In this document: positions 50,053-61,100 of the stretch, one piece after another
Numbering within the stretch: the stretch's first letter is position 1
Layout: every line of letters starts with the position of its first letter
Assembly (NCBI GenBank): GCA_020055645.1
Contig: CM034547.1
Coordinates: 25,196,513 to 25,260,512 of the forward strand
DNA: 64,000 bases
From: Tomocerus qinae
Taxonomy: Eukaryota; Arthropoda; Collembola; Entomobryomorpha; Tomoceridae
Reading direction: 5' to 3'
Position numbers and translations under genes: made by a program
Notes under the pieces: generated by a model
Told to the model about the DNA's origin: nothing
The model's database searches: none
What the model saw: the letters and a program-made list of their open reading frames with translations, nothing else

Positions 50053-53000
50053 TCAGTCGAAACGATAGTGTTTATCAGCCATATCAATTGCCCAACGGAA
50101 TTTAGCACGTTGAGTTTTATTATAAACTTTCTCCACTGGTACATCCCATTTCTTGCACCTGTAAAACAAGAAATTCAAATATAAGTAAAGGTAAATACAT
50201 TATAAAATAGATTTAATAAATTCAATTCAATCAGTCATTGCATTGCAAAAGGCTATATATAATATTACCAGGAAACTGTAATTCTAGGATCTAAATAGTT
50301 CAGCTTTGATGTGCCAAGGGCAATTTCCTTGCCTTCCTCCTTGTCCGTTTTGTTCATTTCTAACCTCTTTAGTTGATCTTCTAATCTGGCAAGTTGGGCT
50401 TTCTTTTTATCGTGCTCCCTAAAAAGAATGACGAGATGAAAAATCAGTTTCAGTTATTTAGCATTGAGGAAAAACTTTCATTTAGCACTGTCCTTAAGAA
50501 ATTACTCACTTTGTTCCCTTTCGCATATCTTTAACTTCTTTCCTGACTTTCTTTACTTCATCTCTTTTAGTTGTTATTTTGATGTCAAGGTTTTCCATTG
50601 ATTTTTCATGCGTCTTTGGCACAGCCCTTTGATGGTTACATAAGATAGCCACAGCACGATTGGCCCGATTATATGCCAAAACTTTCTCTGCAACAGTACC
50701 CTTTGACTGAGTTAGTTCGTCTAATTGCTGCTGAAGAGTGTGAGACGCATTGTACGTACGAAATACCTTCGCCGTAAGACCATTCATCAATTCGTTCAGA
50801 TGTTTATTGAGAATTGCCGTCTGTGTATCAAAATACAATTGTGTTAACTAATTAATTTAAAATTGTTAAATAACAGAGATATAGAAATGTTCCATACATT
50901 TAGCCGATCAAAAAGGTCATCGCCAGGCTTTTTATTTTCCATGAAAATTTTCAAATTTTTGTACACTCGTTTTTCAACGGGTACTTCGTTGTAGTAACGA
51001 ATTGAATCTTTACCCAAGAAATCAAACACAACTACACATTCCTTTCCGTCTTTCTCATCATGCAATTTAATGTGCTCCCGTCTTAGAGAACAACAACCGA
51101 CAGTGTCTGCTTGATCCTCATCTTTCTCGTTACCAGCACGAAGAGCAAGCTGAAAAATTAAATTACCAACTATTTATACGGCAATGGTCAACAATTTAAA
51201 AAATATAATATTTGCTTTCAATTATTTAGTGGGTATACGCAGGTAAGGTGTATTAAATTCAAGTCAAACCTTGTCAATGAAATAAAGAGCTACAGCTCTT
51301 TGTCGTACTCTCATTTCTTTATGTTTGAATTCTCTTTTATAAACCTCTCGAATTTTATCAATATGCTTAGCTAACTCCCTAGCTTTTTCGTACTTCATCC
51401 AATCCTTTTCTCCTTTTAGTCTTGAAGTAGGATTCAACATGACATATTTTGTTTGTCCCTATTACGAGTTAAAAATATTTTAATACTTAAATAAATAATG
51501 GATTTTGAATAAACACAAAAAAGTGATGTATAAAAGTGTAAGACATATACCTGCACATTTTCTACCCAGCAAGCAAGCCAAGTTACAGTATTGTCGTGGC
51601 GAACTTCCTTCCATTTATGTCCAGCTGGAGGTTGAGGGACCTTTGCATCTTTGCTACAATTTATGATTACATCTTCTGGAACCACTCTCTTTTTCAACAT
51701 TCCCATTTTTGGATGATCTCCTCGACCACGGAATAAACCAGGAGGTTCAATTTTGAAGTTGCCTATTTTCTCCTTGTGGCCATCAAGAATGCAGACTCCA
51801 TATTCTTTCTGCATCTCCTCATTTTCTTCCTTGATGGTCAACTTTTCTTCTTTTGTCATTTGTTTACGTTCTTCACTCTTTTGCTTGTAGTATTCGTTTA
51901 TTTCCGTAAAATCACATTTTTTCAAATCTGTGATAGTCTCTTTCTCATCCTTATCCATTTGCTTTCTCCAGTCCTATTAAATTAATTATATTAATAATAA
52001 AGTTGAATATCCAACTGTTACTATTCCTTACACACCACATAAAATGCATGAACCTACCTTAAAAAAATTTGTATTGAACTTTTCTTTACTAGTATATTCG
52101 TGCTCTATAAACCGAGAGTAAAACCCAGCCACTTCTTCTGCATCCTGAGAAAGTCTCATAGGTTTTCCATTGTATCTAAACACCACACCTTTAGGGAGAC
52201 GTTCATATGCAGGAGCAAACACAGGACCTTTATGCTGCAAAAAGTTCCACTTTACCCCATCATCTCTAGGGGCTTCTTCCCACCATTTCCAAACCTATAA
52301 AAAATTTAATTGTGCAATTAGCAATTATATGCATATCTAAACTCAAAATCCATTTAAACTAATTTGACCCACCTCTTGTTCTTCTTCCTCTTTGCCTTTC
52401 CGTTTCTTAGTGGGACTTTGGCTGGGACTTTTGGTTTTAGATGAGGAAGTGTTCTTTTTCTGAGCTTTCCCTTTGGGTTTCTTTTTCTTATCGTAATCAC
52501 TATCTTCGTAATCATCATCCGAAGGTGACCGCTTTCTTTTCTTTGACGTAGATTCAGTCTTAACTTTCTTTCGCCTACTAAGAGGAATATCTTCATCAGA
52601 TTCCGATTCTGCTTTTCGCTTCTTAATTTCTACAGAAGCCTTCTTTCTTGCACTCTGATTTAGGAAACAAGGAGAGCAACATTAGTATTTTTATCAGATT
52701 TTCATATTTTAAAACTCAAACCATTTAAGATCATGCTTAAAATTCACAGTGTACAGGTGCAATAAAATACATTCGAATATCTTTAACCACCATAAAAAAT
52801 AAAAAAAATTCATTCATTTATATCTTGTACCTTTCTTCTAAATATTACAAATATACACATAACGATAAAATAAGATCCCTTGCCTTAAAAAATAATTTTC
52901 TCACAAATAGTGTAACTTACGAGAACAAACGTGCATTTAATACGAACATTTTTTGCATGCTCATTTATGTAAGGCTTTAATTTAAGCTTAATGTTTTTAA

Positions 53001-54380
53001 CCGTCGTGCTTAACAAATACATTTACTGATGAAGTGCAGAACTCTAACCTGTAGCGAGAGATAACGTATTATTGGATACCGCGACACCACATTATCATCA
53101 ACCAGACATGCCACAAGCACCCATTGTTAACTCGTACATATAAAAATGGAAACTAATTCTACATACTCTTTTACTAAAGTCTAGAGATGATTTAAAATCC
53201 TCAGCTTCACTGTCACTGTACATTGTGGTATCCTCAAGACTACTATCTCGACTATTTAGAGTAAAATCGTTTTCATATCTGTCAGTCTTAACATTGCAAT
53301 TTTATTGCACACATAGTATTAAATAAAGTAAATTACATCATTTCTTATTGGTTACTTAACGGAAATTTATGAGGAAGACAATGAAAATAAGGGTTTACCA
53401 GAGGTAGATCGTCCTCGGATTCCGATTCTTCTTTTTTGATTTCCTTTTTAACAACATTTTCAACCTGATTTTGTTTCATTTTTACACTCTGCAAGTAAAG
53501 TCATATCATACATTTAGTCAAGATTCAAATCGCATAAACCCCACTAAAAATGCTGACATTCATTACCAAAGGGGTATCGTCGTCGTCAGAATCGGCTATT
53601 GAAGGAGCACTTTTGATGGGTGAAATTGGTTCTGTCTTGACTTCCTTCTCACGGGGTTTACTTGAAGATGAAGAGCTTTTACTTCTATCTTTATCTTGAT
53701 GCTTGTCTTTATGTTTACTACAATGTAAAATGAAGATTTAGACATTTTTCATTTGGTTTTTTCCACCCGAAAATTCAATTGATTTTACTTACCTCTTGTG
53801 TTTACTATTAGAAGAATCCTTTGATGGTGATGAACTCACTTCCGACCGAGATTTGCTTTTATCATGGGACTTATCCTTTTCCGATTTGTCCTTATCATGT
53901 CTTTCGGATTTGTGGGATTTTTCACTACTGCTGTGATTAGATGACGACCGATGTTTGTCTTTGTCCTTATCCTTCTCCTTACTATGGTGTCTATCCTTGT
54001 CTCTGTCTTTGTCCTATTTAAGCAGAAAATCATAAAAATATGAATAAAAATCGTTATTTAAAAACCAGGAAAACTCCCAACATATTGCTCTGCTAAACAC
54101 AAAAGTTGTGTTCTCACAATTACCTCATTTGAAAATATTGCAATAAATCAAATGAGGAACATCCAGAGCCTGGAGAGCCAACAGTGTTAATCAAAATCCC
54201 AGTCATGCAACTGTTGCGACTTACCTTGTCATGCTTGTGATGCTTGTGCTTTTTGTCCTTGTGTTTATGCTTATCTTTATGTTTCTTTTCAGAATAGCCA
54301 TTTCTCTGTTCATCGTTTTTATCTTCCGAAGCTCCATTATGATGTTTGGTTTGACTTTCAGGTTCCACTTTTATCTCCAT
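50053..54380 (-). CDS. TOP1: DNA topoisomerase I (type IB)
   Basis: Relaxes supercoils ahead of polymerases by transient 3'-phosphotyrosine nicks. The start [17 protein letters not shown] (54380) opens a long Lys/His/Asp/Ser-rich N-terminal domain over several exons ([12 protein letters not shown], then Glu/Ser and PIKSAPS blocks). The core starts [16 protein letters not shown] (about 52290) and includes [59 protein letters not shown], the active-site segment [17 protein letters not shown] and KTHEKSM. The C-terminal domain has [14 protein letters not shown] with the catalytic Tyr and ends MADKHYRFD. About 13 exons, roughly 900 residues. The first coding exon has an acceptor just before the ATG (TTACAG|AAAGGAGTA), so a non-coding 5' exon exists, possibly the one ending with a GTAAGT donor near 55486. 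Confidence 0.97.
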
Positions 54381-57300
54381 TACTCCTTTCTGTAAAATAT
54401 GTCATGATTTAATAGCAATATAATTAAGGCCAAAGCTATATGTATAAATACGTACATCATTGTCAGTTAGTATTATAGCCATGTTCATATGTATATGATA
54501 AAATAATTATTCTGCCTTGCATTCTCCATTTTACCTCTGACTTAACTTTGCCATAATATATCAATAAATATCAGTTTTTAAATGCCAAAATGTCTCTGTG
54601 AAGCAATCTCGCAATTATACCTACTGCTACGCTACATATACATAGCCAATAATTTCCTTTCCACTTTAATCGCAACACGAACGGTAAACGTGGAATGGAA
54701 ATAATTTACATATTTATATCCCAACCTAACTATAAGCCAACATGGAATAAAACATGAATACTATTGAGGTGTTCTCTCAGTTTGCTGTTCATTTATTGTT
54801 ACAGTTGTGTGCTAGCATCACTCGTTCGTATTCCATTCCATACTTTATCCATCTCTCATACGATACGAAAGGCAGTAACAATATGTAACGTTGTAATGAA
54901 TAAGTTACTTCTTGCGTTATACTAAAGGGCAATGACAGACAGGACACCTCAATTACGTTAGTTCAACATACCTATAATGTACACAGAATTTTATATATTT
55001 TTCAGAATTCTCATTTACTTTTCTAATCAAAATAGTGTAATAAAATTTGATTTTGCATCTGACATTTACGTACACGGAAGAAATGGGAAAAGTTAATTCT
55101 TATGTCTTATACCTCCTTCCTGTGACAACTTAACCTCTCTTAACTTGGTTTATAGCTTATAGCAAATCATAAACTTATAATAATAATTTTTTTATGATTT
55201 CTTTCAGCTATTATTGGTTTTTTTACAACCCGACACAAATTACCATTTAAAAAGGTAAAAAATATCCTCCACCTCCTAATTCTCCACAATCGGCAACATA
55301 AATGAAATTGGAGTACATTTTATTAATGATCAAAATTTCTTGTAGCATCACATAGTATGTTAACCTTTGCAATGACATCGAATAAGCTGTTCTATGCGGT
55401 TAGTTGTACATGTACTACTACATTATATACAAAATAGCAGTCAATACATTTGGTAGGAACGCGTTGTATTAAGTGAAGAACTTACAAAATAACTTGTGTA
55501 GCTTGCTTTTGCAGTCACTCAGACGCACAGAGAATAGAGACGAGCCAGACAGAGATCCAACACAGACAGAAGAAGCAAAGATATCGTATAACCAGCTAGC
55601 TTTATTCAATTGAATCCAACTACTACACCATCCAATGCAAACCTATGAACAGAAAAGCAGAACATAGAATATTTCCTCTCCGCCATGTCGGGACTTAGAA
55701 AAATTCCAAGTTTTTGCCTTGCTTCCTCGCTGTCACTACTTTGAACACCAATATCTCCAAAATTATAAATCTTACCAAAATTCCAAACGAGCCAAAATGT
55801 AGACGGCACTTGGTACTGTAAACTTCACTATTTTCCGGAATGAAATTTTCAAAAAGTTTTGTGAAATCTAATGGAGAACGGAAAGAGAGGAAAAACTTAG
55901 ACACTTTACGCCGTGGCAGAACTAAGGAAAGTAATACAAGTCTCGAAAGAGTAGAAGTGGAGAGCCAACAACGCAGCCAGCAAACGAGCTAAGTAAAGCA
56001 TTCTCGTAACGGATTCAAGCTGCAACATAGCAGGAGCAAAAGCTAGGACATAGAATTTTGTCGACTTTTTCCTATGTTCTTCCCTTCTTCCACACAAAAT
56101 ACATTGCAGTTGCTGTTTGAGCAGTAGGATTTAGGTACTACACAAGCCAACTCTCTCTACTATTATTATAAAGTTAGAGCACAGTTAGAGTATTGCATCG
56201 CATATTGGATTTTAGGTACATTCGTTCGGCTCGGCTCTCTATCATATGTCTGCTTCGTCCGCTGATCTACTCTGTTGTGGGGGTCTGTTCATTCTTGTCG
56301 GCTATACGAGGATGCTACTGTCTGGCTGTTTTGTTGCTAAGTTCTTATGTTGTCGTAGGCAGACTCATGTCATACACTCGTACTCATGCCACTCATACCA
56401 TACCTTTTCATATCTACCTATAATATGCTCACATTTGCATTACTAAAGTTGTATTATTTTGTATCACATTGTATCTTTCTGTACACTGAACTGGATGTTG
56501 ATCTTCCTCAGTGGCGTAACGATACCTATTTTGGAAAGGTTTACAGACTTAAATATTTAATAGCTTGTGACGTTACAAAATCACAACAATCGAAAGTAAA
56601 GAAGGTTGTAATTTGGCGTCCTTCATGCAAATAATTTTTTGTCTCCAAAATTCCTTAAAAATTATTGTAGATAACTATTTATGTAAGGGGTAAGGGGACT
56701 TAATTAGAATTGAGTAATTCTTTGCATGCGGTGGGTAGTCGTTTATATATATGCATTTTAATTATTTTTACATCGGATAAGTGGCTTTTTAGATAATGGT
56801 TACGGTAAACCTATACGGTAAGCATTAGGGTATTTCAACTTCTGACAATCGTATCGTACTTGCTCTACTTAGAGCTTCTGATTCTGATTATCAGATGGCG
56901 GCGTAATGGTTCCTTTTGATTTTGGCCATTGCAATTTGCAAAGGGTATTGTCAACAATTTTGTAGGACCATCAAATTGAAGTCGTGCGTTTTTTTGTGCT
57001 AAGGAAATGAAAATACAACTGTTACTAATTACATGCCCAAGAAATAACCATTATTTGGATTTGCATAGTCTATACTGATTGCTAACTAACGAAATTGTTG
57101 GGTTTTAAAGCCCCTTCATATGCACAATTTTAATACGCCAATGTATGGAATGTCATGTAATATTATGTCCCTCTCCCTCGTCCTTTTCCACTCCTACCCA
57201 TATCATACATTGCTGCGTTCAATCCTTTTTCAGCTGTAATTTCATGAACCTGTGCTACGTTTATGCTGTGTAAGCTGTTGTAGACCTAGCCACTGCTTAT

Positions 57301-57914
57301 CTTTGCGGCGATGTGGTGTGGTGCAACGCAACTTGCACAGAATTCTAGGAAGATTACATTTTATGCAGTGGGATGGACAATAGTATAGGAATTATTATGA
57401 GATGTTTGGGTACAATTGAACTGCAAACCACCAGTAAAGAGTATGGAAAAATCTCTCTACTCTTCTTACGTCAATAATATCAAATGTTCCTGTCATTAAG
57501 GCCGTGTCTTCACAAATGATGTTTGTAGACCATGTCGTATGAAGTGTATTGCTAGACTCAAACATCATTGGTGAATGACCCCTCACCGCGATTATATATA
57601 TCCAAGGATAATAGTATAGTTGCGGATGTGCAGCGCATCACATAGCCATAGCCACAAAAACTTTATGCGCATCAAGATATCAGCAGCAAATCAAAGGTGT
57701 CGCTTTTAACTGTTTTGCCTTGCTTCGAGTTGTATTATGTATCAAGATGGATCAAGGACCAAGAAGACCAAACTTTTCGAGAGAGAGACTGGCACATTGG
57801 ATTAACACACGGCATTGATATGCTATAAATATTAAGATCAGGAGAAACTGCTAACTGGAATCAAATATTTTCGTTACAAAATAGAGATTATTATGTAGAC
57901 TTTTGTGCAAGATG
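54381..57914. other. Region upstream of TOP1 without a recognised gene
   Basis: Contains a candidate TOP1 5' UTR exon ending at 55486 (donor ATTTT|GTAAGT). G+C-richer patches at 55.5-56.5 and 57.2-57.8 kb have short open frames on both strands. A minus pair, PSAVYILARLEF (about 55767-55810) and FALDGVVVGFN (stop 55606, AATAAA overlapping), is phase-compatible but unsupported otherwise. The minus frame near 57440-57590 ends at a GTAAGA-like donor. No homology is recognised. Confidence 0.5.
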
Positions 57915-58108
57915 CCTTGATTGGTCCCATGGCTACGCCTCTCAGGGGCAAGGTGACGACATGCTCCAGAAAACTGGTTTCCCCCAACCAGTTCTTTCCA
58001 ACTACTTAACCCCCGATTTCGATTTGGAGAACTGGTTGGGGGAAACCAGTTTTCTGGAGCATGTCGTCACTTTGTCCCTGAGGGCGGAGCCCTGGAAACA
58101 TTCAAATC
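57915..58108. repeat. Long nested palindrome (foldback element)
   Basis: Arms at 57931-57995 and 58028-58091 are about 90% or more identical as inverted repeats (gacgacatgctccagaaaac shared exactly), around a 32-base spacer. Weaker complementarity extends to about 57915 and 58108. Each arm contains its own small palindrome, aactggtttcccccaaccag, making a nested hairpin. The open frame at 57961-58146 is a by-product of the repeat. G+C is well above the surroundings. Could be a foldback transposon or MITE, or a small-RNA hairpin source. Confidence 0.85.
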
Positions 58109-61100
58109 ACTTTGCTTTTGTGTATATTTTACTTCGAATAAGTTGAATGAAGTTTAATAAGAAAAAATGCGGAATAAGTTGTAATTCTGTTCTCTTTTAA
58201 CAGTGGTGTGGTTTAATGAACTCAATTAGTTGGAAATTAGCAAGATTAGTAACAAAAATACAGTCATAAATGTACCATGATGATGTTTGTTAGTGAATTA
58301 TCTGTAGGTACCTATTCGAAGGTATAAGTTTCAATTGGTCAACGTATCTATATATAGGACTATATATTGGCATAGCCTGCTGAAGTGAACATGAAATATA
58401 TTTTTCTCTCTTATCTCCTAACCGTATATACTACAGTCTTGCATTCATGAATATTAGTCTATATTTACATCTGTTGTGTAATTTAATTATTACTCATTTG
58501 CACCTTGTACATAAGAACAAATTTTTAACTTTATAACAGTCCAGTACAGAATTAATACGTCTTATATATTATACTAAATATAAGCAATGCTATGATTGCT
58601 ATTCTACTTATTTGTTATTTAGCAATAATTAACACTATATAAATTACTACCGGGCAGATCGGTAAGGTGAATCTTAATACATGACATAGTACACAGCCTT
58701 TCTTTTATATATTTCCATATTGCCTATTCCTTTCAATATGTGAATCCAGTCCACCAAACCTAAATATGTAATACAATGCAGTGATCCCTTTTCGGTATTC
58801 TATTTCAGGATCCGTATAACCATTGATGTTCAATTACTTAACTGTTGTGGGACGCAGTCACCCACTCTAGTACTAATACCCTGATGCAGTAATACCTTTT
58901 TTATTAAAACTGTTTTGAGTTTTTAATGTATCGTTTTTCAGCATGAATGAGTTATTAGAATATTCTAAAACAAAGCGAAGAAGAGGAGAACAAGTCGATT
59001 TAAAAAGCATTATAGCTTGCATCTAAAAGTGAGTTTTATATTTGCATGAGCTGTGCATGTGGATTTGTGTCTTCTGTGTGTGTGTGATGACTCTGGTGAC
59101 TCAGTGATGAATGTGGTTAGGTATTTGACGTTGTGTGAGACGCTGGTAGAAAATATAGCATGACTGAAATCGTGAAATCCCAAATCCGACAGTGATTTGT
59201 ACATGGAGTGAATTGGAAGTAGATTTTTTGGTATTGTATGCGTCCTGTGACTGTGATCGAGATGGCTAGATTGACTAACTGAGAATGGTATGTGTACCTA
59301 TGTGTCTGATTCAGACAGTCGACTGGTAATTGAATCGGTAGAAAAATCAATAGAAAAGGCTGGAGTTTAGCTCTTGTACTAGATATGTCTTCCGAAATGT
59401 TGTCAGTGTAAGTAAGTAGTAGGAAGGAGATCGGATGATTTTTTTGGTCTGGCTGGACTCTGGATATTGTCGGGCTTCCGAGATGCGACTATAATAAGTA
59501 TCTGACTTGTGAGCTGAACTGGAACTTCATTTTTATGGACTGTTCGTGTCAGTTCTCTTTTTACGTGGAATTGGGCACGGAAAAGATTGGAGAAACGAAA
59601 ATCTCATCAAGAGAGACAACAGGAAAGACAGTTCATCAGTCTGTTCGTTTAGGGCATCCTACTACACAAAATATACGTAGATGTATAGGAAACGAATTTA
59701 AGCCTCGTCTACGGGGCAGATTCTATGATCCTCTCTTCTGCTTGTGCAGAAAGAAGTTGGAAGGCTTCTCCATTTTCATCATGACTTAATGTGTCTTGGC
59801 TCTAAATAGCTTATTGTTTAGCTCCCGTCCCCGCATAAGAATTCTTATCGTGCTTTCTATCTCCCTAATAGACACTGCATATTACAAGCATCTATAGAGT
59901 TCCAACCCACGTTACGTGCATGCACATAAGTACTCATCTTGATTTATTCAATACTCACTGACAAACATGCAATCTGCTTCTGTATCACAATATAGTACTT
60001 AATATATCTCAATTTAACAATATCTGTTAAAAGTGTAAAAAATTCAGCACTTTTACATGCATCAAATATAACTACTCATATCTATGTAAAACAGAATATA
60101 AATTATACACGTTGTAGTATGTCTGTACAAAAATAATGTACTAAAGCGCAAGGACTATTTTCAAACCTCTCAAACATAAAATCGCAATTGCCGTTGGAGA
60201 ATTTTATTGTGAAAATCTGAAGACTGCAGTCAAAATAATACATTTTAAATTGCAAAGATGTCAAAAGAACGTAAACGCATCTAGATATAGATGTTATATT
60301 TGTAAATTAGGAAAATGCAGGAGGAATTCCTTAAGCAAACTATTCGTAACTTTGTTTCGGCAGATCTTTTGACCTGTCAATAAAGCAAATATTCAGTATT
60401 CAAAAGGAATCAATTCTTTAGACATGAAACGTTATGTAAATGAAAATGGACAATAAAATCTTCAAGTCAATAATAGAGTATTGTTAGTTATTTCATAGTA
60501 ATATCAAAATATGCACATGCCTAATATACCCTAAACGTTGCTTTTTTCCAAATTTTGTGTTCAGTTATATCTACACTTGCGATCCTGCCAAATACATCTA
60601 TGATACATTGGATATATTATAATGAACTTCTGATGTAGATAGGATAATAGGTATTTATATTTTTCCAGGCCTGTGCTATTTTTGTAACAAAAATATGTTT
60701 CATGCTTTACCAGTGGGTTGGAAAAAGTTAATGTAATTGTGTGTTGGGCTGGATCTGTCTTAGCTCTTTCCATTTTTAAATGATGTATAAAAATGTATCT
60801 GAACATAAGCTGTTTACCTGTATAGGTAGTAGTTAGTAGATTTGGATTGTCCAGTGTCCTCAGGCACTCTAATATTTATGTAAAACGTGTGAACAAGACA
60901 ATACAATACTGCAGGATAGTAGTGTAACTAGCTCTTTATTGACACTTCTATTTAAAGAAGTTGGGACAAAAAGGGTCACTAAAGTGATTGGCTGGCTTCT
61001 TTTGCTCTCTTTCTCATCCAACAGTGATGTCCACTAAAATACATGCATCATATTAAGGACTGGCCTTAGGATAATCTCAACTCTTTTTTTCTAATACAGA

